Shown here one piece after another: positions 19,210 to 27,998 of a stretch of DNA of 64,000 bases. Source of the stretch: Rhodospirillaceae bacterium SYSU D60007. Lineage in GTDB: Bacteria; Pseudomonadota; Alphaproteobacteria; Reyranellales; Reyranellaceae. Position 1 is the stretch's first letter; every line of letters begins with the position of its first letter. The stretch covers positions 124,001 through 188,000 of the forward strand of contig QOCQ01000006.1 of assembly GCA_003574685.1 (NCBI GenBank), given 5' to 3'. A program made the position numbers and the translations under genes. Below the pieces are notes generated by a model. It was not told the origin of the DNA and searched no databases. It was given only the letters and a program-made list of their open reading frames with translations.

Positions 19210-20199
19210 TCACGCTTTGAAGCGATCCGGTGAGACGAACCTCGCGAAGCTTTCGCCGACCCTGCCGACAACGTCGAAGTTGCCTTCCTGCTTTTGCCGT
19301 CGCACCCGGAACAGGTTCACCTGCGGGCCACCATGAACCATGGTGGCCGTCCTCGACTCGGCGAGTGCGACCTGCATCTCGTTATCGGAAAAGGGCATCA
19401 CCTGACTCACCATGGCGACGTGATGATATCGGCCGCCCTTGTTGAACACGGCCGTGTCATTCACCGCGATCTCAGCGACGGTCTTGCGCAGGTAAGGTAT
19501 GTCGGCAACCGGCTTGCGGAGATCAGCCGTCCTGCTCACATAGGCTTCCTCCTCGGTGTCGGGACTGACATTCAGCGAGGGAAATTTCGCCTTCAGATAA
19601 CGTCCGGTGAAGCCGTTACAGTCGACACCAAGGTAGCTGTCGACCATGGTCTGCAGGTCATCGATCTCGTACGCATGCTCAAAGGGCACCTTACGCTTGT
19701 CCTCTCCTTTTCCTGTCGTGAACGTGCCCTTCAAGACTTTTTTGTCCTGGTTGAGGATCTCGGCGCGAAACACGGTCCAAAGACCAAGCAGTTCGATTGC
19801 CTGCGCCAGCATCGCGGGCGAGCCCTTGCCATAGAAGCAACTGCCGACCGCCAGCTTGTTGACCGAAAGGATGGTTGCGCCGCCTTTGCTGATGGTCAGA
19901 ACGTTGCCCTGAGTGTCGACTTCGAAATGCCCCTTGAAGAGGTAACTCAGGTCAATAGACAGCAGGTGATCCTTCAAGCGGCGCCGCACGTGCGGCGCCA
20001 GGCCGGCACGATTCGTGTGCCGGTTGTTGAGGTACTCGCGAACAGGCGTGTTGATCATGGTCGAGGTCTTCTCGATCTGCCCCGAGACGACCCGATATTC
20101 CGGAACCTGAATGCTGTGATAGTTGCGGACATAGTCGGATGCAGTGCTGAACAACAGCCGCGAGACAGCGTGGGCCGTCACCATGTGGATCGTGCTCAT
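19210..20199 (-). CDS. Unknown protein with an NlpC/P60-like cysteine-peptidase segment
   Basis: 329 residues, function unknown. In the middle YLGVDCNGFTGRYL resembles the Cys-containing DCSGF motif of NlpC/P60 amidases and peptidases, and about 80 residues later GGRYHHVAMVSQV supplies a His in the right kind of beta-strand context, with VALAESR after it. The N-terminal 130 residues match nothing I know and include HTNRAGLAPHVRRRLKDHL. No signal peptide or membrane segment. GC content is clearly lower than in the flanking genes, suggesting transfer. It lies 87 bases downstream of another orphan on the same strand, probably one transcript. The peptidase assignment is an inference from short motifs. 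Confidence 0.55.
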   Translation of the reverse strand: MSTIHMVTAHAVSRLLFSTASDYVRNYHSIQVPEYRVVSGQIEKTSTMINTPVREYLNNRHTNRAGLAPHVRRRLKDHLLSIDLSYLFKGHFEVDTQGNVLTISKGGATILSVNKLAVGSCFYGKGSPAMLAQAIELLGLWTVFRAEILNQDKKVLKGTFTTGKGEDKRKVPFEHAYEIDDLQTMVDSYLGVDCNGFTGRYLKAKFPSLNVSPDTEEEAYVSRTADLRKPVADIPYLRKTVAEIAVNDTAVFNKGGRYHHVAMVSQVMPFSDNEMQVALAESRTATMVHGGPQVNLFRVRRQKQEGNFDVVGRVGESFARFVSPDRFKA

Positions 20200-20286
20200 G
20201 GATGTCTCCGGAACTGAAAGGCATGGTTTGACATAGATTTCAGATCATGGCCTGCACTGGGTCCGTCCTACTGGCGACTGACCGTT

Positions 20287-20922
20287 TCACTGGGAGAGCG
20301 GTACAGAATCTGTCCAAGTGGTCCACTGTGACTCAGTAGGCCGAATGCCGAGTTTTCCATGCGCAAGGGTTACAGTCTTGAGTGAGGCATGCTCCGGGGT
20401 CGTGGCCCTGCGGAAATCAAACTCGAATCGCAGCATGCGAAAAAGACCAGTTCCGTCCCAAAATTTCGGGGCCGGCCGTCGTTGGTCAACCGTGCGTGCT
20501 GCCAAGCCTCCTGCGAGGGTTGCCGTATTGTTACGAGCAAAGCCTGTAAGAGGTTCATCGTAGAATGCGGCTACCGCCTGGTAGATCATCAGGCCTGTGC
20601 TGGCGCGGGGGAAGAGCTTAAAAAAGAAGTCGTTGCAGGGTCTGTGGAAGCGTGGGTCCGCGTTGCTGGAAGGAAGCACCTGTCCAAGTGACCAGAGATC
20701 GCCGCTGACAGCATCTGCGTAGTTGACAGACCAGGCTTCCATGTAATGATACATCACCTGACTTGTGCCACCCAATACTATATGGACTTCCTGTAGAATA
20801 TGTCCGCCTTTAGGAACACCCGTCGGAAGAATAAAGGTCACACCCCAAGCGAAACCGAGCGGCAGTTTCATTGGTCCTACTTGTGAAACATTATCAAGGA
20901 CGGGAATTAGCTTTGTCGCCAT
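20287..20922 (-). CDS. Unknown protein, first gene of a low-GC two-gene unit
   Basis: 211 residues from ATG 20922, which has AGGTG a few bases upstream. No family recognised. The composition is that of a soluble, beta-rich protein with many aromatic residues (LPLGFAWGVTFILPTG, VMYHYMEAWSVNY, GLFRMLRFEFDFRR). No membrane segment or signal peptide. It precedes the NlpC/P60-like gene on the same strand, and both have lower GC than the conserved genes around them. A secreted-enzyme/partner or toxin/immunity relation is conceivable, but nothing in the sequence proves it. Confidence 0.5.
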   Translation of the reverse strand: MATKLIPVLDNVSQVGPMKLPLGFAWGVTFILPTGVPKGGHILQEVHIVLGGTSQVMYHYMEAWSVNYADAVSGDLWSLGQVLPSSNADPRFHRPCNDFFFKLFPRASTGLMIYQAVAAFYDEPLTGFARNNTATLAGGLAARTVDQRRPAPKFWDGTGLFRMLRFEFDFRRATTPEHASLKTVTLAHGKLGIRPTESQWTTWTDSVPLSQ

Positions 20923-21179
20923 TGGACACCTACCCGCATTCGGGTGGCACACTGGTTACAGGATCGCGATTACAACTTGAAAGGTGCGATTGCTTAGCTG
21001 ATCAGCGCCACGGGACGTCCGAACAATAAACGTACGTGGCTCGGCCCATCTATCCGCTGCCGGCAAGCGCTATCCGCCGATGGCAATTTTTGAAGAAGCG
21101 CTCACGCTTCTGTGGCAGCGCCCGTCCGTTTTTGGCATACTTTGTCCGTTGCTTGCCGATTCCCAGGCCGGAGCCCGCC

Positions 21180-22160
21180 ATGCACGCGCCTGCCGATCGC
21201 AGCCCGCTGCACCGCCACCCGGAGCTGCACTGCAGTGAGCCATCGCGCGTTGCCGACTTGCTGGCGGCCAAGGGTTTCGACCTGGTCCTGCCGCAAAGCC
21301 GGGACGGCACGGGCAATGGCATGCACATCAATGCCATCGATCTGCCCAGCATCCATATGTGCTACGTCAGCTACGGCACCGAAGCAGTGGCCAGGACGAC
21401 GCCGGCGCGCACCGACTATCGTATCCAGTTACCGCTGGCCGGCCGGTCGGTGTCGGTGATGGAACGCACGGAAGTCAGCTGCACCGGCAGCCAGGGTGTT
21501 GTCAGCTCGCCGGTGTGGGACCAGACGATCCGCTCGGCCGCCGATTCGCAGCGCCTGATGATGTACTTCGCTGGCGATGCGCTGATCCGGCACATGAGCG
21601 CCATGCTGGGCGAAGCCGTGACGCAAACCGTTTGCTTTCAGCCGGCACTCGATCTTGCCGGCGGCTTCGGCCGCAGCCTGCGCAGGTGGGTGATGCTCGC
21701 CGTCGACGAGCTCGACCAGAGCGATGCGCTGCTGGCTAATCCCCTGGCCGTGGCGCAGTTCGAGCAAATGCTGCTGACCGGCCTGGTCTGCGGCCAGCCG
21801 CACAACTACTCCGAGCGGCTGATGCGGCATGCCACGGTCTCGCCGAAGAGCGTGCGGCGCGCGATGGACTACATCCACGCCCACCTGCAGGAACCGATCA
21901 CGGCCGGGCAGCTTGCGTCGGCGGCCGGCGTGCCGGGACGCACGCTCTATTCGCATTTCCGGCGGGCCACCGGGCTGGCGCCGCTAGCCTATGTCCGCAA
22001 GGCACGCTACGAGCGCGTGTACCGCGAGCTGCTGTCCGGCACCGGCGAGCACCTCACCGACATCGCCTCGCGCTGGGGCTTCGAACACATGGGCCGCTTC
22101 GCGCAGGGCTATCGCGCGCTGTTCGGCGAACGCCCGTCAGACACGATCCGCCGGAAGTAG
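21180..22160 (+). CDS. AraC-family transcriptional regulator
   Basis: 326 residues. The N-terminal two-thirds resembles the AraC-binding-like domain of OruR/XylS-type regulators (cupin-like ligand domain). The C-terminal 100 residues contain the double helix-turn-helix: ITAGQLASAAGVPGRTLYSHFRRATG and then HLTDIASRWGFEHMGRFAQGYRALFGERPS. Start at ATG 21180 because CGGAG lies six bases upstream and an AT-rich stretch with promoter character precedes it. No obvious target operon is adjacent; the inducer is unknown. Confidence 0.9.
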   Translation: MHAPADRSPLHRHPELHCSEPSRVADLLAAKGFDLVLPQSRDGTGNGMHINAIDLPSIHMCYVSYGTEAVARTTPARTDYRIQLPLAGRSVSVMERTEVSCTGSQGVVSSPVWDQTIRSAADSQRLMMYFAGDALIRHMSAMLGEAVTQTVCFQPALDLAGGFGRSLRRWVMLAVDELDQSDALLANPLAVAQFEQMLLTGLVCGQPHNYSERLMRHATVSPKSVRRAMDYIHAHLQEPITAGQLASAAGVPGRTLYSHFRRATGLAPLAYVRKARYERVYRELLSGTGEHLTDIASRWGFEHMGRFAQGYRALFGERPSDTIRRK

Positions 22161-22174
22161 AACGATCCGCGTGA

Positions 22175-22510
22175 CTAGCAGGGATGGGGCGGCGGCTGAT
22201 GGCCGGCAGGCACACCCCGGCGCCAGCGGCGGCATTCGCCCGGCGGCGGCAGATGGCCGGGCGGCATCGCGTCGTAGGAGCGGCGGGGATAGGCAATGGC
22301 CGGATAGGGTGGCGGCGGCAGCGGGACGGTCACCCTGATGTCCGGCGGGGCGACATAGACCGGCGGCGGTCCGTAAAGCGGGTAGTACGATGGCGGGGAC
22401 GGCCGCCGGCCGTGACCGCTTTCATCCTTCCAAGGATCGGCGTTGGCCGCCGACGGCAAAAGCAGGCAGGCCCCCACGGCAGCCGTAGCGAACAGTCCGC
22501 GCACGCCCAT
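22175..22510 (-). CDS. Small proline-rich exported protein
   Basis: 111 residues from ATG 22510 (GGGAG upstream). A signal peptide of about 24 residues (MGVRGLFATAAVGACLLLPS then ANA cleavage-like site) is followed by a Pro/Tyr-rich region. The C-terminal PPGHLPPPGECRRW with GHQPPP recurs, to my knowledge, in many small exported alphaproteobacterial proteins. Function unknown; probably periplasmic or surface. It ends 14 bases from the convergent AraC gene. Confidence 0.7.
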   Translation of the reverse strand: MGVRGLFATAAVGACLLLPSAANADPWKDESGHGRRPSPPSYYPLYGPPPVYVAPPDIRVTVPLPPPPYPAIAYPRRSYDAMPPGHLPPPGECRRWRRGVPAGHQPPPHPC

Positions 22511-22685
22511 TGCCTGCTCCCTCAACCAGTCCGATGCAGCATCAGGCCCGATGATTGTGGCTGAATGCGGCCCAAACCCGTCCATCACCGGGGCAGAGGC
22601 TTGTGGCGAGGGTGGCGAAAACGCCGGGAGCGCGGGCATTCCGCCCGCTCATGTCGTCCTTCACTCTCGCTGCGGGCGCTGCGCG

Positions 22686-23981
22686 CTAGCCGTTCTTCGC
22701 CAGCACCGTGCCGGCGAGGTAGAGCGAGCCGCAGATCAGGACGCGGAACGGGGGGTGGACGTTGGCCAGCAGGTCCTCGATCGCGTCGGGCACGCTGGCG
22801 GCAGGCAGGCAATGCAGGCCGACATCGTCGGCGCGGTTGCAGGCTTCCCCGGGCGTGTAGCTGGCATGGCCCTCCACCGGCACGGCGCGTGCCGAGGTGG
22901 CATGCCGTGCCAGCGGCCGCAGGAAGCCGCCCGCATCCTTGGTCGTGAGCATGCCGAAGACCAGATAGAGCGGCAGCGCGCCCGGCTCCTGCGCCCAGGT
23001 TCGAGCCTGCGCCGCCAGCACCAGGCCGCAATCCTCGTTGTGCCCGCCGTCCAGCCACAGCTCGCATCCCGGCGGCAAGGCGTCAGCCAGCGGTCCGCGG
23101 GTGAGCTGCTGAAGCCTGGCGGGCCAGTCCACGGTCTCAAGTCCCTTGCGGATCGCCTCGTCGCCGATGCGCAGGCCTTGCGCGCGCAGCCGTTCGATGA
23201 CGGCAATCGCGGTGGCCGCGTTGTCAAGCTGATGCGCGCCCACCAGCTTCGGGCGCGGCAGATCCAGGGACAGCGACGGGCTCTGATAGCGGAAGCCGTC
23301 GTTGGCGGGCGTGACGTGCCATTCGTGGCCCATACGGAACAGCGGCACGTCCAGCGCCGCGGCGTCCTGCACGAACACCGCCGCGGGTTCGGCGCGCTGG
23401 CGGCCGATCACCGCCGGCACGCCGGGCTTGAAGATGCCGGATTTTTCATGGGCGATCTTGCTGAGCGTATCGCCGAAGAATTGCGTGTGGTCGATGCCGA
23501 TCGGCGTGACCGCCGTGACGGCGGGCCGCCGCACCACGTTGGTGGCATCGAAGCGGCCGCCCAGCCCGACTTCCAGCGCCAGCAGATCGGCGGGGTGGCG
23601 CGCGAAGGCGAGGAAGGCAGCGGCGGTGGTGATCTCGAAATAGGTGATGGGCTCGCCTTCGTTGGCGAGCTCGCATTCCTCGAGCACGGCTTCGAGCTCG
23701 AGGTCGTCGATCAGGCTGCCGGCCAGCCGGATGCGCTCGTTGAACCGCACCAGATGGGGCGAGATGTAGGCGTGCACCCTGAGCCGCGCCGCCTCGGCCA
23801 TGGCACGGGTATAGGCGACCAGCGAGCCCTTGCCGTTGGTGCCGGCGACATGCACCACCGGCGGCAGCCTGCGCTCGGGGTTGCCCAGCGCATCGAGCAG
23901 CCGCTGGATGCGTGTCAGCTCCAGATCGATGACGCGCGGATGCAGCGTCATCAGCCGTGCAAGGATGGCGTCGGTGGTCAT
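22686..23981 (-). CDS. folC: Folylpolyglutamate synthase/dihydrofolate synthase
   Basis: Adds glutamate to dihydropteroate and to folates. 431 residues from ATG 23981. ATP-binding P-loop VAGTNGKGSLVAY near residue 46, the YISPHLVRFNERI folate-loop segment, the VGLGGRFDATN metal segment and the C-terminal LDGGHNEDCG domain are all present. Downstream partner of accD on the minus strand, separated from it by a palindromic repeat element. The start codon has no clear ribosome-binding site. Confidence 0.95.
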   Translation of the reverse strand: MTTDAILARLMTLHPRVIDLELTRIQRLLDALGNPERRLPPVVHVAGTNGKGSLVAYTRAMAEAARLRVHAYISPHLVRFNERIRLAGSLIDDLELEAVLEECELANEGEPITYFEITTAAAFLAFARHPADLLALEVGLGGRFDATNVVRRPAVTAVTPIGIDHTQFFGDTLSKIAHEKSGIFKPGVPAVIGRQRAEPAAVFVQDAAALDVPLFRMGHEWHVTPANDGFRYQSPSLSLDLPRPKLVGAHQLDNAATAIAVIERLRAQGLRIGDEAIRKGLETVDWPARLQQLTRGPLADALPPGCELWLDGGHNEDCGLVLAAQARTWAQEPGALPLYLVFGMLTTKDAGGFLRPLARHATSARAVPVEGHASYTPGEACNRADDVGLHCLPAASVPDAIEDLLANVHPPFRVLICGSLYLAGTVLAKNG

Positions 23982-23988
23982 CGGCAGC

Positions 23989-24092
23989 GCTGGGGGCGCG
24001 CCACTCCGGTGGCGCGTCTTTCGTCGCGGCCAGCCCATGACGCGCCACTGGAACGGTGTTCGCTTCGCGAACACCGGAGGCGCGCCCCCAGC
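23989..24092. repeat. Palindromic repeat element, copy downstream of accD
   Basis: Terminal inverted repeats GCTGGGGGC / GCCCCCAGC bound a 104-bp element. It matches the element at 25036-25115 over most of its length in the same orientation (CCACTCC-GTGGCGCGTCTT and ATGACGCGCCACTGGA) but carries an extra hairpin, GGTGTTCGC / GCGAACACC at 24055-24075, inserted near its right end. Lies entirely between folC and accD. Confidence 0.8.
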
Positions 24093-24126
24093 CTTCGCTG
24101 CATTGGGGATGGCATGTGGCGCAAGC

Positions 24127-25008
24127 CTACGCCGCGGCCGGCAGGTCCTCTTCAGCCGGCCGCTTGAGGAGCAGGTTGACGAGGCGGATCAGCGTATCGC
24201 GCATCTTGTGGCGGTGCACGATCATGTCGACCATGCCGTGGTCGAACTGGTATTCCGCGCGCTGGAAGCCCGGCGGCAGCGTTTCACGGATCGTGTCCTG
24301 GATCACGCGCTGGCCGGAGAAGCCGATCAGGGCGCCGGGCTCGGCGATGTGGATGTCGCCCAGCATGGCGAAGGATGCGGTGACGCCGCCGGTGGTCGGG
24401 TCGGTCAGCACGACGATGTAGGGCAGGCCGGCTTCCTTGACCCGCTGCACGGCGATGGTGGTGCGCGGCATCTGCATCAGCGAAAGGATGGCCTCCTGCA
24501 TGCGCGCCCCGCCCGAGGCCGAGAACACGATCAGCGGCGCCTGGTTGTCGATCGCCAGCCCTGCGGCCATCAGCAGGCCTTCGCCCACGGCGATGCCCAT
24601 CGAACCGCCCATGAAGGCGAAGTCGCAGACGCTGACCACGGCCTGATAGCCGCCCAGCTTGCCGCTGGCCACGACCAGCGCCTCGGCGTTGGCGCCGTTC
24701 TCGGCCTGCGCTTCCTTCAGCCGGTCCGTGTAGCGCTTGCGGTCGCGGAACTTCAGTGGATCCAGCACGGTGCGCGGCAGCGCATGCGTTTCATACTTGC
24801 CGTCGTCGAACAGTTGTGAGAGCCGCGCCGCGGGCTTGATGCGCAGGTGGTGATTGCACTGGTTGCAGACCTGCTGGTTGGCCTCGAGGTCGCGGTGGAA
24901 CAGCATCTGCTCGCAGTTCGGACATTTGAGCCAGAGGTTCTCGGGCGCTTCCTTGCGTGCCACCAGCGCCCGCAGCTTGGGGCGCACGAAGTTGGTCAGC
25001 CAGTTCAT
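24127..25008 (-). CDS. accD: Acetyl-CoA carboxylase carboxyltransferase beta subunit
   Basis: Transfers the carboxyl group from carboxybiotin to acetyl-CoA with AccA, the first step of fatty acid synthesis. 293 residues. N-terminal zinc ribbon from CPNC (near residue 29) and CNQC; crotonase-like core with [25 protein letters not shown] and [17 protein letters not shown]. Start at ATG 25008 with GGAAGG upstream. Usually next to trpA and folC; here folC follows but trpA is 5 kb away. Both flanks hold copies of the same palindromic element. Confidence 0.97.
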   Translation of the reverse strand: MNWLTNFVRPKLRALVARKEAPENLWLKCPNCEQMLFHRDLEANQQVCNQCNHHLRIKPAARLSQLFDDGKYETHALPRTVLDPLKFRDRKRYTDRLKEAQAENGANAEALVVASGKLGGYQAVVSVCDFAFMGGSMGIAVGEGLLMAAGLAIDNQAPLIVFSASGGARMQEAILSLMQMPRTTIAVQRVKEAGLPYIVVLTDPTTGGVTASFAMLGDIHIAEPGALIGFSGQRVIQDTIRETLPPGFQRAEYQFDHGMVDMIVHRHKMRDTLIRLVNLLLKRPAEEDLPAAA

Positions 25009-25035
25009 GGCGCAGCCTTCCGCGTTTGGTTGTCC

Positions 25036-25115
25036 GCTGGGGGCAGGCCACTCCAGTGGCGCGTCTTCCATCGGCGCCAGCGCATGACGCGCCACTGGAG
25101 TGGCGCGCCCCCAGC
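25036..25115. repeat. Palindromic repeat element, copy upstream of accD
   Basis: 80-bp element with the same ends GCTGGGGGC / GCCCCCAGC as the copy at 23989-24092 and the same internal ATGACGCGCCACTGGAGTGG core. The shorter, simpler form, lacking the extra hairpin. It sits 28 bases upstream of accD, in the position of a promoter or leader. Confidence 0.8.
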
Positions 25116-25187
25116 GTGCCCGGCTCGCTTCGTATGGCACGATTCGGGGCGGCCGGCAAAGACAGAATAGTTCTGTGAATCAAGTAC

Positions 25188-26018
25188 TTAGAACGCAGCC
25201 AGCGAGACGACCCGGCCGCCGAAGAAGGTCTGCGGGTAAGACGGTGGCGTGCTCTCGTGCTGCTCGCGGCGTTCGACGCAGGCGGTGATGCGCATGGCGA
25301 TGGCACGCCAGGGCTTGCCGCGGTCCAGCGAGCTCAGCAGGCACTGGTCGTAGAATGTGTAGCGTTCGTCGACGCTGCAGCCGAACGAGGGCAGGTCCTG
25401 CCGTGCCGCGGTGAGGATGATCCGGTTGGGGCGGCGCATGGCGGCATCCGCGGCATAGATGCCGGAGAAGCAGCCCGAGGTGATCACCACGGTTGGCCGG
25501 TTGGCGCAGGCCCCCTCCAGCGCCTGTGCGAGATAAGCCGGTGGCAGCACACCATTGGCGCGCGTGACGACCAGACCGCCATTGCGCATGCCGTGCGAGG
25601 TGATGAAGACGAAGCAGCCGGCGGAGGGAGGACCGGCGAGCCTCGCGATCTGGATGTCGAAATTGGCCTTGTCGGCGACGGACGCGGGTGCCCGCGCGTC
25701 AGCCTTCAGCACGCCGATATCGGCAGGTGCCACGTCGAACGCGGCAAGGCGCTGGCGCAGCGCATCAACGGCGTTGCTGAAGACCGGCTGGGCGTTGTCC
25801 GCAGCCATCAGCAAGGCTTTCCACGACGTTGGCTGGACTGCCGGTTCCGACGGCGACACCGGCAAGGATGGCGAGGGTGCGGGTGGCGACGGTGCCTGCT
25901 CCGTCCGCGGCGTGCGCCAGGGCAGCGCCTTGATCTCCTGCGCCAGCGCCGGAGATGCGAGCAAGAGCCCGGCAATGCAGGCCACCAGAAGGCCAGTCGG
26001 CAAGCGGTGCCTCCACAT
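25188..26018 (-). CDS. Secreted C13-family (legumain-like) cysteine peptidase
   Basis: 276 residues with a clear signal peptide (about 26 residues, ending ASPALAQ). After a Pro/Ser-rich linker the caspase/legumain fold has the catalytic dyad: His141 in FVFITSHGMRNGG and Cys182 in TVVITSGCFSGIY. The spacing and beta-strand settings fit peptidase family C13. Probably periplasmic; substrate unknown. It lies seven bases from the D,D-carboxypeptidase gene on the same strand, so the two exported enzymes are likely co-expressed. Part of the block that separates trpA from accD. Confidence 0.82.
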   Translation of the reverse strand: MWRHRLPTGLLVACIAGLLLASPALAQEIKALPWRTPRTEQAPSPPAPSPSLPVSPSEPAVQPTSWKALLMAADNAQPVFSNAVDALRQRLAAFDVAPADIGVLKADARAPASVADKANFDIQIARLAGPPSAGCFVFITSHGMRNGGLVVTRANGVLPPAYLAQALEGACANRPTVVITSGCFSGIYAADAAMRRPNRIILTAARQDLPSFGCSVDERYTFYDQCLLSSLDRGKPWRAIAMRITACVERREQHESTPPSYPQTFFGGRVVSLAAF

Positions 26019-26025
26019 GGGCCGC

Positions 26026-27246
26026 CTAGCGCCAGAGATTGTGGAACGGCCGCACGATCTGCTGCGGCTTCACGACCTGGCAGAACTGGTGCGCTGCCTG
26101 GTAGAGCGCGCACAGCTTGCCGGCTTCGCCCGGCTGGAGGTCGGCGACCACCGTCGCGTATTTGCGCTGCTTGCCCTTGACGATGTCCACGATCCACTCG
26201 CGGCCCAGCCAGCTCTGCCCCGCCGTGGCCAGCTTTGCTTGCGCGGCCAGGTGGGCCTGGCGCGCCGCCGGGATGCCGGCAAAGGTCCCCAGCCAGGCGC
26301 CGTCGCCGGGATAGTCATAGCGGGCCGGCACGCAATCGCCATTGCCCAAGATGGTTGCCGGTCGCCCGCCGGTATTGTCGATCTGCCAGACCTTCACACG
26401 TGAGCCGCCGGTGCGCGCCTGAAGCGCCTCGTCGAACAGCCGCACGGCATATTCGTCGCGCAGATCGGCGCGGCGGAAACCCGCCACCACGCCGACCAGG
26501 CGGCGGCCGTCGCGCACGGCCGAAGCCAGGAGGTTGAAGCCGGAGGCGCAGAGAAAGCCGGTCTTCAGCCCGTCGGCCCCGGGATACATCTCGATGAACT
26601 TCACCGTGTGGCGGATGCGTGTGCCGTTGATCAGCACCTCGGGCGCACTGAAATAGGGGTAGAACTGCGGGAAATCGCGGATCAGCGCGATGGTGAGCAG
26701 CGCCATGTCGCGCGCCGTCGTCATCTGCTCCGGATCTTTCCAGCCGCTGGGATTGCGGAAATGGCTGCCGGTCATGCCCAGCCGCCGTGCCGTGGTGTTC
26801 ATGCGCTGGGCGAAGGCCGCTTCGGAGCCGGCAAGCCGCTCGCCCACGGCGACGGCAACATCGTTGGCCGAGCGCAGGATCAGCGCCAGGATCGCCTGCT
26901 CGACGGTGATCTGATAGCCGCGCGGCAGCACCAGCTTCGAGGGCAACTGGTTGAAGGCATATTCCGAAAACCCGATCTTGTCGTGCAGCCCGATGCGGCC
27001 GGCCTTGAGGTCCTCGAACAGGAGGTAAAGCGTCATCACCTTGGTGATGGACGCCGGGTAGAACGGCGCGCCGGCCTCGCGCTGGTGCAGCACCTCCCCC
27101 GTTTTGGCATCGACGATGATGGAGGGTCCCGCGACAAGCGGCCCGGTCGGCGTCTGGATGGTCGAGAGCTGGGCGGCGGACGGCAGGGCCGTCAACGCCG
27201 CAAGCGCACCAGAACCAAGAGCAAGAAACCAACGCAGCAGACGCAT
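26026..27246 (-). CDS. Serine-type D-alanyl-D-alanine carboxypeptidase (PBP5/6 type)
   Basis: Removes the terminal D-Ala from peptidoglycan pentapeptides. 406 residues from ATG 27246; signal peptide of about 25 residues. All three penicillin-binding motifs are present: Ser66-x-x-Lys69 in PASITKVM, Ser126-x-Asn128 in RSAND, and Lys228-Thr-Gly in DGLKTGF. The C-terminal 120 residues after the catalytic domain are longer than a plain PBP5 tail and not clearly assigned. A GTG nine codons upstream is an alternative start. Confidence 0.93.
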   Translation of the reverse strand: MRLLRWFLALGSGALAALTALPSAAQLSTIQTPTGPLVAGPSIIVDAKTGEVLHQREAGAPFYPASITKVMTLYLLFEDLKAGRIGLHDKIGFSEYAFNQLPSKLVLPRGYQITVEQAILALILRSANDVAVAVGERLAGSEAAFAQRMNTTARRLGMTGSHFRNPSGWKDPEQMTTARDMALLTIALIRDFPQFYPYFSAPEVLINGTRIRHTVKFIEMYPGADGLKTGFLCASGFNLLASAVRDGRRLVGVVAGFRRADLRDEYAVRLFDEALQARTGGSRVKVWQIDNTGGRPATILGNGDCVPARYDYPGDGAWLGTFAGIPAARQAHLAAQAKLATAGQSWLGREWIVDIVKGKQRKYATVVADLQPGEAGKLCALYQAAHQFCQVVKPQQIVRPFHNLWR

Positions 27247-27338
27247 GACCCAACTATAGCGCAAACCTCGCATGCCGTCTGCACTGCGGCATCGTCAGGG
27301 CTTTGCAAGCCGCGCAGCAGGCCCTAGGAAAGGCGGCG

Positions 27339-27995
27339 ATGATCAAGATTGCGGTCGTTCCGGTTACGCCGTTCCAGCAGAACTGCTCGCTCGTCTGGTG
27401 CGAGGCCACGGGCCAGGGCGCCCTGGTTGATCCCGGCGGCGATGTCGAGCGGCTGAAGGCGGCCGTGGCCGAGACCGGCATGCAGGTCTCGAAGGTGCTG
27501 CTGACCCATGGCCATGTCGACCATGCCTCGGGCGCGGGGGCGCTTGCGGCGCACTATGGCGTTGGCATCGAGGGTCCGCATGAGGACGACCTGTTCCTGA
27601 TCGAGGGCCTGCCCGAGTCCAACCGCAAGTATGGCTTCCCGGTCCCCGAGCCGTTCCGGCCCGACCGCTGGCTGCACGACGGGGACAGCGTGATGCTGGG
27701 CGAGCAGAGGCTGGATGTCGTGCATTGCCCCGGCCATACGCCCGGCCATGTCGTCTTCGTGCATCCCGAAGCGCGCGTGGCCTTCGTGGGCGACGTGCTG
27801 TTCCGCGGCTCGGTGGGGCGCAGCGACTTCCCGCGCGGCAACCAGGAGCAGCTCTTCCACTCCATCCGCAAGAAGCTCTTTCCGCTGGGCGACGATATCG
27901 GCTTCGTGCCCGGCCACGGTCAGACCTCGACCTTCGGCTGGGAGCGCAAGACCAATCCCTTCGTTTGCGACATGCTGTTCGAGGACGAGGCGTAG
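27339..27995 (+). CDS. Metallo-beta-lactamase-fold hydrolase, glyoxalase II-like
   Basis: 218 residues. The metal motif THGHVDHASG, then His in VHCPGHTPGH, Asp in FVGDVLFRGSVGRSD and a late PGHGQTS give the full di-metal set of the YcbL/glyoxalase II branch. ATG 27339 has AGGAAAGG upstream. Single plus-strand gene within a minus-strand block: it is divergent from the carboxypeptidase gene and convergent, three bases apart, with the methyltransferase fusion. Substrate unknown, possibly a thioester such as S-lactoylglutathione. Confidence 0.92.
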   Translation: MIKIAVVPVTPFQQNCSLVWCEATGQGALVDPGGDVERLKAAVAETGMQVSKVLLTHGHVDHASGAGALAAHYGVGIEGPHEDDLFLIEGLPESNRKYGFPVPEPFRPDRWLHDGDSVMLGEQRLDVVHCPGHTPGHVVFVHPEARVAFVGDVLFRGSVGRSDFPRGNQEQLFHSIRKKLFPLGDDIGFVPGHGQTSTFGWERKTNPFVCDMLFEDEA

Positions 27996-27998
27996 CGG

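Noticed and set aside
22443-24167. A 574-codon plus-strand open frame
   Set aside because: Antisense to folC, whose motifs are unmistakable; no recognisable protein features on the plus strand.
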